Below are positions 16,107 to 25,725 of a DNA stretch of 42,021 nt, in pieces; within the stretch, counting starts at the first letter, position 1; every line of letters begins with the position of its first letter. The translations under genes were made by a program, and so were the position numbers. Origin of the DNA: Candidatus Kaiserbacteria bacterium. GTDB lineage: Bacteria > Patescibacteriota > Minisyncoccia > Phycocordibacterales > UBA918. The DNA is taken from the NCBI GenBank assembly GCA_020428905.1, contig JAGQLY010000018.1, positions 1 through 42,021 of the forward strand, given 5' to 3'. The notes beneath the pieces are model-generated. The model was not told the DNA's origin. It saw only the letters and a program-made list of their open reading frames with translations, and made no database searches.

Positions 16107-17843
16107 CTATACCCCAAGGGTAACGGGTTCTTTGAGAAGTACTTCGGCCTCTTTTACCGCTTCAAGTAGCTTGAGTGCATGGTCGGTATCGCCTCCGGCC
16201 TCTGCTTCGGCAATATGCGCACGAAGTTGAGTGAGTCGTTCTCGTGCGACTATGTGTGCAAGGCGAGTAAGGGTACTCTCGACATCCTGTTTCAGCTGCT
16301 GCGGAGACACACTCTCGATATACTCTTCATTGGTAAAAATACTCTTCCCTGCTGCATCTCCCGAGCGTTCGAGTATCGCGAGCACATCGTCTTCAGAAAT
16401 AATATTCAGTAAGTGCGCGTACACCGCCTGACCAACGGCGTCATGCGGACTGCCTTTGAGTATGTCCGAGAGCGTGTGTAGATGTATCACCAAATCACTC
16501 TTCCTATCGAGACTGCCAGCTGGTGCGTGAGCCGACACCACCCTTTCCTCTTCCTTTTCCTGCTTGCGCTCCCCATCCTCGACAACCCTTTCCACCTCAT
16601 AGTGAATCGCATCAACCGTCGTTCCCACACGTTCAGCGACCACCTGCTCAAAATACGCACGGTCAATGCGATTGGGGATACTTGCAATAAGTGGCACAAT
16701 CTCTTCTCGCGTCTGCAACTGATACGCGCGGGCGTCCTTGGTCTCTTTTTTAAGATGCCCCAGCAAAAATTCCACAACCGTCTCTGCATTCCCAACGATA
16801 CGTTTCAGTTCCTTTGGGTCTTCTCGCACAATATCCGCAGGATCCTTTCCGTCAGGAAGACCCGCAACCTTCACATCCATACCCTTCCGAAGCATAAGCG
16901 CCGCACTACGCTTGACCGCACTTATACCGGCCCGATCAGCATCAAGTGCAAGAACCACTTTGTGTGAGAGACGCCCCAAGAGTGAGATATGATGCGGCGT
17001 CAGCGCAGTACCAGATACCGCAACCGCGTTTGTATATCCTGCTTGGTGCGTGAGCACTACATCAAACTGCCCCTCAACAATAAGTGAGAAATCGAGCTTC
17101 CGAATACCATGCTTCGCCTTGTCGTATCCATAGAGCACTTCCGACTTTTGGAACAGTGTCGTCTCTGGTGAATTCACATACTTGGGTACACCATCCTCCT
17201 TCTTCATGGTACGCCCGGAAAAAGCAATCGCCCGCCCCGACGGATCCATAATCGGAAACATCACTCGATCACGAAACACATCGTATGGTTCTTTCCCACC
17301 GTCTACTGACTTAATGAGTCCTGCTTTGAGCATTTCACTGTCGGTAAACTTCAGTTCAGCAAGGTGTGTCCGAAGTGCGCGCCACTCATCAGGCGCATAT
17401 CCGATGCGCCAAATATGCTCTGTCTCCCCCGTCACGCCACGACCTTCCACATACTCAGTAATCGCCGGATGCGCTTCTCGCGCCTTGAAAAAGAATTGCG
17501 CTGCCGCCTCAAGAAGCGCGTACTGCGTATCGCGTTCATCGCGCTTCTTTGGATCTTCTGCAACGAGCTCCACTCCGGCTTTTTCTGCAAGAATTTTGAG
17601 CGCACCTTTAAAATCAACCCCCTCCATTTCTTGGATGAATGTGAAGATGTCACCACCCTTTTGGCTTGAGAAGCAGTAGTACATTCCGCGATCGGGAGAG
17701 ACAAAAAAAGATGGGGTCTTCTCGCTCGTAAAGGGCGACTTGCCTTTGTAGTGTCTCCCGGCCTTGTGGAGCTCAACATACGCACCAATGACTTCGAGAA
17801 TATCAAGTCGCTCTTTTATTTGTTCCACTTGAGAGTGCGCCAT
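16107..17843 (-). CDS. dnaG: DNA primase with a degenerate zinc-binding domain
   Basis: A 578-aa primase that makes RNA primers at the fork. The N-terminal zinc-domain fold is recognisable, but three of the four ligands are gone: the family CPFH is SPFT (Ser36, Thr39), and the family CFGC is CFSS (Cys57, Ser60). The catalytic core has the TOPRIM signature LIVEGQFDVVLTHQAGY and ALDADRAG, and the linker VSGTALTPHH. The C-terminal region is helical and may bind the helicase DnaB. The ATG at 17843 (MAHSQ) is chosen because TATACT (17853-17858) ends 9 nt before it; an upstream in-frame start at 17870 would lack one. rpoD follows after 69 nt. Confidence 0.95.
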   Translation of the reverse strand: MAHSQVEQIKERLDILEVIGAYVELHKAGRHYKGKSPFTSEKTPSFFVSPDRGMYYCFSSQKGGDIFTFIQEMEGVDFKGALKILAEKAGVELVAEDPKKRDERDTQYALLEAAAQFFFKAREAHPAITEYVEGRGVTGETEHIWRIGYAPDEWRALRTHLAELKFTDSEMLKAGLIKSVDGGKEPYDVFRDRVMFPIMDPSGRAIAFSGRTMKKEDGVPKYVNSPETTLFQKSEVLYGYDKAKHGIRKLDFSLIVEGQFDVVLTHQAGYTNAVAVSGTALTPHHISLLGRLSHKVVLALDADRAGISAVKRSAALMLRKGMDVKVAGLPDGKDPADIVREDPKELKRIVGNAETVVEFLLGHLKKETKDARAYQLQTREEIVPLIASIPNRIDRAYFEQVVAERVGTTVDAIHYEVERVVEDGERKQEKEEERVVSAHAPAGSLDRKSDLVIHLHTLSDILKGSPHDAVGQAVYAHLLNIISEDDVLAILERSGDAAGKSIFTNEEYIESVSPQQLKQDVESTLTRLAHIVARERLTQLRAHIAEAEAGGDTDHALKLLEAVKEAEVLLKEPVTLGV

Positions 17844-17884
17844 GGTGATACTAGTATACGCGAAAATCATTCGATATCAGGGGG

Positions 17885-17913
17885 TTGACATATACCTATG
17901 TATAGGTTAAATT
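17885..17913 (+). promoter_or_regulatory. Sigma-70 promoter with an operator-like palindrome in the spacer
   Basis: TTGACA (17885-17890), 17-nt spacer, TAAATT (17908-17913). The spacer holds a perfect inverted repeat ACCTAT-GT-ATAGGT (17894-17907), well placed for a repressor or activator. It drives the orphan gene at 17953. Confidence 0.75.
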
Positions 17914-17930
17914 ACACTCAGGTTTTTAAT

Positions 17931-17944
17931 CCCCGAAGGAGGGG
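17931..17944 (+). promoter_or_regulatory. Shine-Dalgarno inside a small hairpin
   Basis: CCCC (17931-17934), loop GAAGGA, GGGG (17941-17944): part of the AGGAGG Shine-Dalgarno is paired and part lies in the loop, which could limit translation. The ATG follows 8 nt later within the palindrome GGACATGTCC (17949-17958). Confidence 0.45.
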
Positions 17945-17952
17945 TACAGGAC

Positions 17953-18393
17953 ATGTCCGAATCATCGGGCTTTTTTGATTTGGGGGTGTGTGTAAAGATA
18001 CACACCCACAACGAAAATACTGGGTCTGTATGGAACATCGACCCTATAATCGGCAAATTCGTGCCGGTGCAACAGGGAGATGTGCGTGTCGGAGACCATA
18101 TGTGGGTATGGCTCGACTTTGCTGACAGGAAAACGGAAGTGCATGGATACGTCAAAGTCGAAGTCACCAAAGTGGTCTCCAGGGACTACGTACAGAGCGA
18201 AGATGCGCCTCCGGCGCATTCGGTGGACATACACTACCACTCACCCACACTGTGTGACAGCGACTGTCTCGGGGTGGGGTGCCGGCAGACGCTGCTGGCT
18301 ATCCCCGCAAACGAGGCCGCGCTCTACGCACTCGCACAGAACGAGGCGGGGATCATGCACCCGTCCCCACCCCGAAGTATCCCAAAGGAATAG
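17953..18393 (+). CDS. Orphan His/Cys-containing protein of unknown function, 146 aa
   Basis: No family is recognised. The sequence is soluble and mixed beta-like, with a central DHMWVWLDFADRK / VHGYVKVEVTKVV pair of strands. Possible metal ligands cluster in IHTHNEN (residues 16-22) and in HYHSPTLCDSDCLGVGC (about residues 93-110); a metal-binding role is only a suggestion. The gene is a single unit with its own TTGACA-17-TAAATT promoter, an AGGAGG Shine-Dalgarno and a GC-rich terminator 20 nt after the stop. It sits between the divergent dnaG and the convergent rpoC. This isolated, strongly signalled layout matches the other orphans of the window. Confidence 0.75.
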   Translation: MSESSGFFDLGVCVKIHTHNENTGSVWNIDPIIGKFVPVQQGDVRVGDHMWVWLDFADRKTEVHGYVKVEVTKVVSRDYVQSEDAPPAHSVDIHYHSPTLCDSDCLGVGCRQTLLAIPANEAALYALAQNEAGIMHPSPPRSIPKE

Positions 18394-18413
18394 AGGGGGT
18401 CAGAGAGAAACGA

Positions 18414-18443
18414 GCAGGGGCGCCCCGTGGGCGCCCCTGTTTT
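18414..18443 (+). terminator. Intrinsic terminator of the 146-aa orphan
   Basis: Eleven-bp perfect stem CAGGGGCGCCC / GGGCGCCCCTG (18414-18424 and 18428-18438) with a CGT loop and then TTTTC. It may also help end rpoC transcription arriving from the other side. Confidence 0.88.
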
Positions 18444-18467
18444 CATGTCTGTCTGTTTCGTTTTGGT

Positions 18468-21400
18468 TTATTCGTCGTCCTGTGTTGGAGCAACAGTATC
18501 GATAAGTTCTTGTTTGCGTGAACCACCGAAGCCGGTACCTGCAGGAATCAGGCGACCAATAATCACGTTTTCCATAAGCCCTGAAAGCTTGTCTTCGCTC
18601 CCACGAACCGCAGCGTTGATAAGCACCCGTGTCGTGTTTTGGAACGATGCTGCAGAAAGGAAGCTCTTACGTGAGAGTGATGTCTCAGTAATACCAAGAA
18701 TCAGTTTGTTCGCCTTAGCTTGTTCCCGACCACTTGCCTTGAGTTCGTCGTTAGTGCGCACAAAGTTCCACTCTTCAACAACATCTCCTGGAGTAAAGTG
18801 ACTGTCACCCGCTTCGGTCACCTTCACACGACTCATCATCTGCTTCACGATAAGCTCAATGTGCTTGCGGTCGATGGTCACACCCTGAAGCTCATAGATG
18901 CGATTAGTTTCATTAATGATGTATTCCTGTGTTGTCTCCTGACCCGCATACTTAAAGAGGTCGGGAAGATCGGCAGAACCATCAGTGATAAGCTCTCCCT
19001 GCTTCACTTCATCGCCCTTAGCGACCTTAAGCACACGACGGAAGTGAATTGGATATTCAATGTTATCGTTCTTCTTGGTTGCGTACTTGCTTCCTGCTGC
19101 AGGAGCAACAATCGCCACCTTCTCACGACCTTCGGTACGGATTTCAATCACCACACCGTCGGTCTTTGAAATAACGGCTGGGGTCTTCGGTGAGCGTTTT
19201 TCAAATACTTCTTCCACACGTGGAAGACCCTGGGTCACGTCTCCACCTACTGACGCAGCACCTCCGGCATGCTTCGTGTTCATAGTGAGCTGAGTACCCG
19301 GCTCGCCGATTGCTTGCGCCGCCACCGTACCTACTGCCTCACCAATATCAACCATGTGGTTAGTGGTGAGATCGGTACCGTAACACTGCTGACACACACC
19401 CTGGAGTGTCTTACAGGTCATTGGAGAACGCACCACCACCGACTCGACACCAGCTTCCTCAACCGCGATTGAGTCGAGTCGTGAGATGAGGTGTCCCTTC
19501 TTAAAGAGTGTTGTACCCTTCACATCGACGATATCCTCTGCAATAACACGTCCGCGGATTGCCTTTGCAAATGAAATAGCGATACCTGATGCGCTCACTT
19601 TGTTGATTGTTACACCCTGCTTTGTCTTACAATCTGCTTCAGTCACAATTGCATCTTGAGCAACCACGAAGAGTCGTCGGGTGAGATATCCGGCCTTTGC
19701 AGTCTGAAGAGCGGTATCGGCAAGACCCTTACGAGAACCGTGAGTCGTAATGAAGTACTCAATCGGGCTCATACCCTCCTTCATAGAAGATGTAACCGGA
19801 AATTCGAGTGTCTCACCACGCGTGTTGACGATAAGACCCTTCATACCAATCATCTGTGAAATCTGTCGGATACTTCCTCGTGCATTTGACTTCCACAAGT
19901 CGTGCGCAGGACCATTTGGATCGAGTGTCTCAGGAATAGCAGCCTCGAGTTCATTCTTGGTTTTGTGCCAGATTTGGATAATGAGACGGCGACGTTCATC
20001 ACGTGAGAGCAGACCCTCATCAAACTGGTTGCGTACCACACGTTCTTCTTCACGGGCACGCTCAATGATCGCCTGCTTCGCTTCTGGAACGACCACGTCG
20101 TCAATACCCCAGGTCACACCTGATGCTGTCGCGTATTTGAACCCGAAGCGCTTAATTTTGTCGATAACCACGGGAACAATCTCGAGTCCTTCTGCATCAA
20201 TGAGATCAATAATGACACTAAAGAGATCGCGTCCCGTTACAATGTTGTTAACGAATCGGTGATCACTTGGAAGCACACTGTTAAAGAGGAGTCGTCCGAC
20301 ACTCGTCTCGAATACCCGTCCTTCAAATTGAGCGTACTTTGGTGTATCGGTCGCGAGCACCTTGATCTTTGAACGGAGATCTACCACGCCATAGTCAAAA
20401 GCATTGATAGCATCGTTTGGTGAAGCGAAGTACTTACCCTCACCCTTCCCTCCTTCGATAATCTTGGTCATCCAGAATGAGCCAAGCGCAATATCCATGA
20501 GCGATTCAGACACCACCGGCTCTCCAGAACCCGGCTTCAAGATATTACGGTTTGCAGAAATGATTTCCTTTGCTTCAAGTTGTGCTTCGGTTGAAAGTGG
20601 TACGTGTACCGCCATCTGATCACCGTCGAAGTCGGCGTTGAACGCACGACAAACGAGCGGGTGAATCTGGATCGCATTTCCTTCGATAAGGACGGGACGA
20701 AATGCCTGAATACCCTGTCGATGGAGTGTCGGCGCACGGTTGAGCAACACATGCTTATTCTTGATTACATCCTCAAGAATCGCCCACACTTCCGGCACAC
20801 CGTCTTCAATGAGCCGGCCCGCACCGCGAATATTGTATGCGAGTTCCTGTCGCAAAAGCTCTGAGATAACGAATGGTCGGAAGAGCTCAAGTGCCATATG
20901 TTTCGGAAGACCACACTGATCGAGTGCGAGTTCCGGACCAATAACGATCACTGAACGTCCTGAGTAGTCCACGCGCTTACCGAGCAAGTTTTGACGAAAG
21001 TATCCCTGCTTGCTTTTGAGATAGTCAGAGAGTGACTTGAGTGGTCGGCGTTGTGCTTGACTCATCGCAGAGTACGCAGTATTGCCGTGACGGATTGAAT
21101 TATCTATCAGTGCATCAACCGCTTCTTGAAGGATACGCTTCTCGTTACGGAGAATCACATCCGGCGCCATAATATTGATGAGCTTCTTGAGACGGTTGTT
21201 ACGATTGATGACGCGTCGATAGAGATCGTTGAGATCGCTCGATGCATGTCGGCCACCTTCGAGTGCAACCATTGGACGGAGTGCCGGTGGAATAACCGGA
21301 ATACGAGTGAGGAACATCCACTCTGGACGAACACCTGCGTGAGTCATGCCACGAATAAGCGAGAGCCGCTTGTCGAGCTTTGCACGTTCTGCTGCACCAG

Positions 21401-22121
21401 CAGTTTCGCGCTCTTTCTCGAGTCGGTCACGAAGTGCAACAAGGTCGATGTTTTTGAATAGATTGTAAATAGACTCCGCACCAATCTGTGCCTCAAAAAG
21501 GGTTGAGTACTTCATCCCGAATTTGTGGTAGTGCATCTCGTCGAGAATGACACCTTCGTAGATTCCCTGAATCTCCTTCTTGGTTTCGTCCATACGACTC
21601 TTAAGCTCCTCACGCGCGTTGTCGCTGGTGAGTTCCTTGAGCTTCGTCTTGTATTCGCCTTCGAGCTCTTTGAGAAGCCGGCTTCGTTCGCTTTCACTTA
21701 CTTTGGTGACAATATATCCTGCAAAGTAGATGACCTTTTCGATACTTGCTGCGGATGTGCCCAAAATGAGTGCGATGCGGCTTGGTACGCCACGGAGGAA
21801 CCAGATGTGTGACACTGGTACACAGAGTTCAATGTGTCCCATGCGTTCGCGACGCACAATTGAGCGTGTGACTTCAACGCCACATTTTTCACAAACAATG
21901 CCCTTATAACGAATACCACGGTATTTCTTACATGAACATTCATAGTCCTCAACAGGACCGAAGATGCGCTCATCGAAAAGGCCATGCTTTTCTGGTCGCT
22001 GGGTGCGATAGTTGATGGTTTCCGGCTTGGTAACCTCGCCCTGTGACCACTCGAGAATACGTTCAGGGGAAGCGAGCTTGAGGCTCACTTCGCTGAATGG
22101 TGTTGGTGTGTGTGTTTTCAT
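18468..22121 (-). CDS. rpoC: DNA-directed RNA polymerase subunit beta'
   Basis: A 1217-aa catalytic subunit of RNA polymerase. Seen are the N-terminal zinc-ribbon CSCKKYRGIRYKGIVCEKCG, the catalytic Mg-binding NADFDGDQMAVH, the second zinc site with ADCKTKQG and CKTLQGVCQQCYG, and the bridge/trigger-loop area with GEPGTQLTMNTKHAGG. Length is near that of other compact bacterial RpoC proteins. It follows rpoB by 27 nt and is evidently co-transcribed. No Shine-Dalgarno precedes its ATG. A GC-rich hairpin (18414-18438) lies just beyond its stop codon. Confidence 0.98.
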   Translation of the reverse strand: MKTHTPTPFSEVSLKLASPERILEWSQGEVTKPETINYRTQRPEKHGLFDERIFGPVEDYECSCKKYRGIRYKGIVCEKCGVEVTRSIVRRERMGHIELCVPVSHIWFLRGVPSRIALILGTSAASIEKVIYFAGYIVTKVSESERSRLLKELEGEYKTKLKELTSDNAREELKSRMDETKKEIQGIYEGVILDEMHYHKFGMKYSTLFEAQIGAESIYNLFKNIDLVALRDRLEKERETAGAAERAKLDKRLSLIRGMTHAGVRPEWMFLTRIPVIPPALRPMVALEGGRHASSDLNDLYRRVINRNNRLKKLINIMAPDVILRNEKRILQEAVDALIDNSIRHGNTAYSAMSQAQRRPLKSLSDYLKSKQGYFRQNLLGKRVDYSGRSVIVIGPELALDQCGLPKHMALELFRPFVISELLRQELAYNIRGAGRLIEDGVPEVWAILEDVIKNKHVLLNRAPTLHRQGIQAFRPVLIEGNAIQIHPLVCRAFNADFDGDQMAVHVPLSTEAQLEAKEIISANRNILKPGSGEPVVSESLMDIALGSFWMTKIIEGGKGEGKYFASPNDAINAFDYGVVDLRSKIKVLATDTPKYAQFEGRVFETSVGRLLFNSVLPSDHRFVNNIVTGRDLFSVIIDLIDAEGLEIVPVVIDKIKRFGFKYATASGVTWGIDDVVVPEAKQAIIERAREEERVVRNQFDEGLLSRDERRRLIIQIWHKTKNELEAAIPETLDPNGPAHDLWKSNARGSIRQISQMIGMKGLIVNTRGETLEFPVTSSMKEGMSPIEYFITTHGSRKGLADTALQTAKAGYLTRRLFVVAQDAIVTEADCKTKQGVTINKVSASGIAISFAKAIRGRVIAEDIVDVKGTTLFKKGHLISRLDSIAVEEAGVESVVVRSPMTCKTLQGVCQQCYGTDLTTNHMVDIGEAVGTVAAQAIGEPGTQLTMNTKHAGGAASVGGDVTQGLPRVEEVFEKRSPKTPAVISKTDGVVIEIRTEGREKVAIVAPAAGSKYATKKNDNIEYPIHFRRVLKVAKGDEVKQGELITDGSADLPDLFKYAGQETTQEYIINETNRIYELQGVTIDRKHIELIVKQMMSRVKVTEAGDSHFTPGDVVEEWNFVRTNDELKASGREQAKANKLILGITETSLSRKSFLSAASFQNTTRVLINAAVRGSEDKLSGLMENVIIGRLIPAGTGFGGSRKQELIDTVAPTQDDE

Positions 22122-22148
22122 AGTGTAGTAACAATGAGTGATGAGCGA

Positions 22149-25100
22149 CTAATACTTGCTGCGGTCAAATCCGGTTTCGCGCTTGAGATCCACATCGAGT
22201 GAAAGTCCACGAAGTTGGTTTACCAACACGTTAAATGCGGCCGGGGTATGTGGGTGACTAATACGTTCCCCACGTACAATCGCATCGAAAGCTGCCGATC
22301 GACCTACGATATCGTCAGACTTAATAGTGAGCATTTCTCGGAGCGTGTATGCCGCACCGTATCCAAGAAGCGCCCATACCTCCATTTCTCCAAAGCGCTG
22401 TCCACCAATCTGCGCCTTACCTCCAAGCGGCTGCTGGGTAATAAGCGAGTACGGACCAATCGAACGCATGTGGATCTTGTCCTCCACCATGTGGTGCAGC
22501 TTCAAGATATACATGTATCCAACAGAAATACGTTGTGCAAATTCTTCTCCAGTACGTCCGTCACGAAGCGGTACCTTACCGTCGGCAGGAAGCCCTGCGG
22601 CAACAAGCTCTTCCTTCACCTCCTTTTCGCCCGCACCCGCAAAGGCCGGTACGATCGCTTGGTAACCGAGTGTGTTCGCTGCCATACCAAGGTGCAACTC
22701 AAGAATCTGTCCGAGGTTCATACGACTTGGTACACCCAGTGGTGTCAGAATGACATCCACCGGACGACCATCTTCCATGTACGGCATGTCTTCTTCCGGA
22801 AGAATACGTGAGATAACACCCTTGTTTCCGTGTCGTCCTGCGAGCTTGTCTCCCACAGAGACGTTACGCACCTGCGCAACGGTGATGAGAATCTTCTTAA
22901 TCACACCACTTTCAAGCTGGTCACCGTTCTCACGAGAGAATACCTTCACGCCGATAACACGACCGCGCTTCCCCGCCTCAAGTCGCAGCGAGGTGTCCTT
23001 CACATCTTTTGCCTTTTCACCGAAGATAGAACGAAGGAGCCGTTCTTCTGGTGTGAGTTGAGTCTCACCCTTTGGTGTTACCTTTCCAACCAAGATATCT
23101 CCCGGTCGTACTTCAGCACCAACACGGATGATACCCTCTTCGTCGAGATTGCGGAGCTTCTGCTCGCTCACGTTTGGAATATCCGGGGTAGTCACTTCCG
23201 GACCAAGCTTAGTGTCACGTACCGACACGTCGAGCTCGTCGAGGTGAATAGTTGCAAACTTGCTGTTCTTTACCAATCGTTCAGAAATAATGATCGCGTC
23301 TTCGTAGTTAGCACCGCTCCAGCTCATGAATGCCACCAACGCATTTTGGCCAAGTGCCATCTGTCCTTCGTCTGTTGACGAAGTGTTCGCGAGAACATCG
23401 CCGCGCTTAACCTTTTGTCCGGTAGTCACCGCAGCACGGTGGTAGAACGCTGAAAAGTCGTTCGTGCGTTGGAATGTAGTAAGCGGATACTCACGCTTTT
23501 TGCCATCTTTGTTCTTAACAACAATGTGTCGCGCATCTGCTTCCATCACTTCTCCCGCTTCGTCAGCAACGATAAGTCTGCCGGTATCACGTGCGGCCAT
23601 TTCTTCTACACCAGTACCAACAAGCGGTGCTTCCGGTACGATACATGGCGTCGCCTGCTTCTGCATGTTACTTCCCATGAGGGCACGGTTTGCGTCGTCG
23701 TGGTTAATAAATGGCACCATCGATGTCGCTACAGAGAACGCCTGATTGGTCGCGATATCCATATACTCGACGTCTTTCTTGGCCACAATACGTGGTTCGC
23801 CATGGTAGCGTACCTCCACAACGTCTGACTGAATCTTGCCGTCTTCACTGACCGCCACAGCCGCGTGCGCGATGTGGAAGTTTTCTTCTTCGTGCGCGTT
23901 GAAGTAGACCACTTCATTGGTTACCACGCCCTTTTCCACTTTTGCATATGGTGTTTCGATGATACCGAAGCGATTGACGCGTGCGTACATTGAGAGGCGA
24001 AGAATAAGACCGATGTTTGGTCCTTCCGGTGTGTGGATCGGGCAGAGCCGTCCGTAGTGACTGGTGTGCACGTCGCGCACATCAAAACCGGCACGTTCGC
24101 GGGTCAAACCACCCGGACCGAGTGCTGAAAGTGTGCGTAGTGCTTCGAGCTCTGCGAGCATGTTTTGCTGCGGCATGAACTGCGAGAGTTGGTTGGTCGT
24201 GAAGAATTCTTTGATTGCCGCTTGGAGTGGACGCGGGTTCACAAGCTGAATAGGAAGCGACGTTTCAGCCTCGATGGTAGACATACGGTCTTGAATATTT
24301 CGCTTCATGCGGGTCATACCGACACGAACACGCTGCTGCACCATTTCGCCAAAGTAGCGCACACGACGGAATCCGAGATGATCGATATCGTCTGCGATTG
24401 CACCTGGAGTGTGATTCTGCTCAATGATGTGCTTGATGATGATCGCAATATCATCAATTGAAACCGTGCGCACTGCCGTTGCTTTGCTGTCAGTCGACAT
24501 ACCAAAACGCTCATTGAAGTGGTGGCGACCGATTTCAGAAAGGTCGTATCGTTCTGGTGCAAAAATAGAATCGACAAACTCGCGTGCGTTCTCAACAGTC
24601 GCAAGGTCACCGTCGCGAAGTCGTTTGTATATTTCAATGTATGAATCGTCCGGTGTCTGTGCGGGATCTTTTTCGATAGTTGCTGCAAGGTAGTCTTCTG
24701 CGTGCGGAAAACCCTTAAAAAGCTTTTTGATCTCCTTGTCGTCCGCACCAAGAACACGGAGGAGCGAAGTGATAGGGAACTTTCGCTTGCGGTCTACCTT
24801 CACGTAGAGGGCTCCGTCTGCTTCAGACTCAATCTCTACCCACGCACCGCGAGCAGGAATGATCTTGGCGCCAAAGTATGTGCGACCCTTTGATTCGTTC
24901 GTGGTGAAGAAAATACCGTAACTTCGTGCAAGCTGTGGCACGATGACACGTTCGACACCGTTGATGATGAACGAGCCGTTTTCGGTCATAAGCGGAAAGT
25001 CCGTCATGAAAATTTCCTGACTCTTCTCACTACCGAACGTTTTGTTCTTGAGAATTACCTCAGCACGAAGAGGTGCTTCATACGTGAGTTTGTTTTCTTT

Positions 25101-25361
25101 TGCATACTCTGGTGTGGTCTTCGGGCTGCCGAGCTCGTACTTTCTGAAGACAAGCTCGAATTTTTTGTCAGAGTAGTCGGCAATCGGAGAAAACTCCTTG
25201 AATACCTCCTTAAGACCATTCTCGATGAAGGCCTTGAACGACTCGCGCTGTGGCTCGATGAGGTCTGGAATCTCTACACGTGGACCACGGTAGTTCTCGA
25301 AACGCTTCTTTGGAAGCATACCCACCGATGGTGCAGTAGCGGTTTTTGGTGCGTTGGACAT
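22149..25361 (-). CDS. rpoB: DNA-directed RNA polymerase subunit beta
   Basis: A 1070-aa subunit. Family landmarks include KKRFENYRGPRVEIPDLIEPQ at the start, the rifampicin-region segment FFTTNQLSQFMPQQNMLAELE ending in RTLSALGPGGLTRERAGF, GRLCPIHTPEGPNIGLI, and the C-terminal GGKAQIGGQRFGEMEVWALLGYGAAYTL. It leads the rpoBC operon. The ATG at 25361 has no Shine-Dalgarno, yet the best promoter lies about 270 nt upstream, so the transcript carries a long leader with several hairpins. No ribosomal protein genes (rplJ/rplL) are next to it, unlike in most bacteria. Confidence 0.98.
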   Translation of the reverse strand: MSNAPKTATAPSVGMLPKKRFENYRGPRVEIPDLIEPQRESFKAFIENGLKEVFKEFSPIADYSDKKFELVFRKYELGSPKTTPEYAKENKLTYEAPLRAEVILKNKTFGSEKSQEIFMTDFPLMTENGSFIINGVERVIVPQLARSYGIFFTTNESKGRTYFGAKIIPARGAWVEIESEADGALYVKVDRKRKFPITSLLRVLGADDKEIKKLFKGFPHAEDYLAATIEKDPAQTPDDSYIEIYKRLRDGDLATVENAREFVDSIFAPERYDLSEIGRHHFNERFGMSTDSKATAVRTVSIDDIAIIIKHIIEQNHTPGAIADDIDHLGFRRVRYFGEMVQQRVRVGMTRMKRNIQDRMSTIEAETSLPIQLVNPRPLQAAIKEFFTTNQLSQFMPQQNMLAELEALRTLSALGPGGLTRERAGFDVRDVHTSHYGRLCPIHTPEGPNIGLILRLSMYARVNRFGIIETPYAKVEKGVVTNEVVYFNAHEEENFHIAHAAVAVSEDGKIQSDVVEVRYHGEPRIVAKKDVEYMDIATNQAFSVATSMVPFINHDDANRALMGSNMQKQATPCIVPEAPLVGTGVEEMAARDTGRLIVADEAGEVMEADARHIVVKNKDGKKREYPLTTFQRTNDFSAFYHRAAVTTGQKVKRGDVLANTSSTDEGQMALGQNALVAFMSWSGANYEDAIIISERLVKNSKFATIHLDELDVSVRDTKLGPEVTTPDIPNVSEQKLRNLDEEGIIRVGAEVRPGDILVGKVTPKGETQLTPEERLLRSIFGEKAKDVKDTSLRLEAGKRGRVIGVKVFSRENGDQLESGVIKKILITVAQVRNVSVGDKLAGRHGNKGVISRILPEEDMPYMEDGRPVDVILTPLGVPSRMNLGQILELHLGMAANTLGYQAIVPAFAGAGEKEVKEELVAAGLPADGKVPLRDGRTGEEFAQRISVGYMYILKLHHMVEDKIHMRSIGPYSLITQQPLGGKAQIGGQRFGEMEVWALLGYGAAYTLREMLTIKSDDIVGRSAAFDAIVRGERISHPHTPAAFNVLVNQLRGLSLDVDLKRETGFDRSKY

Positions 25362-25627
25362 GTATGAGTAACTAGTTAGTAATCTGTGGTGGGTAGTCAG
25401 CGAAAACCGAAGGTTTTCGCTGATACATCACACACCCCCAATAATTGAACAGGTGACACAGAAAAGCACGCGTCAAAACGCGTACGAGACCCGACCCACC
25501 TATTCGGCTTGTAATTGCATCACTCTTGAATTGTGATTTGGAGCAACGGCTCCTTAATACCCCCTATTCGCTTTATGAAAATCCCTCAACCAAAACTCAC
25601 TCAATACAGGAAATGCGTATGCCACAG
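25362..25627 (-). promoter_or_regulatory. Long structured rpoBC leader
   Basis: On the minus strand the leader between the -10 (25628-25633) and the rpoB ATG contains GGAGC/GCTCC (fwd 25542-25555), an ACGCGT/ACGCGT hairpin (fwd about 25470-25485) and a 12-bp perfect hairpin TCAGCGAAAACC with a 3-nt loop (25397-25423). No ORF with a convincing start is seen. An autoregulatory or attenuation role is possible. Confidence 0.5.
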
Positions 25628-25656
25628 AGTCTACCAGAGAGATCCATCTTGGTCAA
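25628..25656 (-). promoter_or_regulatory. rpoBC promoter
   Basis: On the minus strand TTGACC (25651-25656), 17-nt spacer, TAGACT (25628-25633) preceded by TGG as an extended -10. It is back-to-back with the promoter of the orphan at 25726; the two -35 elements are 5 nt apart. Confidence 0.65.
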
Positions 25657-25661
25657 ACGTC

Positions 25662-25690
25662 TTGCGTATATGAGTATATTGTGTTATAGA
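25662..25690 (+). promoter_or_regulatory. Promoter of the 127-aa orphan
   Basis: TTGCGT (25662-25667), 17-nt spacer, TATAGA (25685-25690). The start codon lies 35 nt downstream. Confidence 0.55.
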
Positions 25691-25725
25691 ATTCACAGAA
25701 TACGCAGCCCTAAACGGGAGGACTT

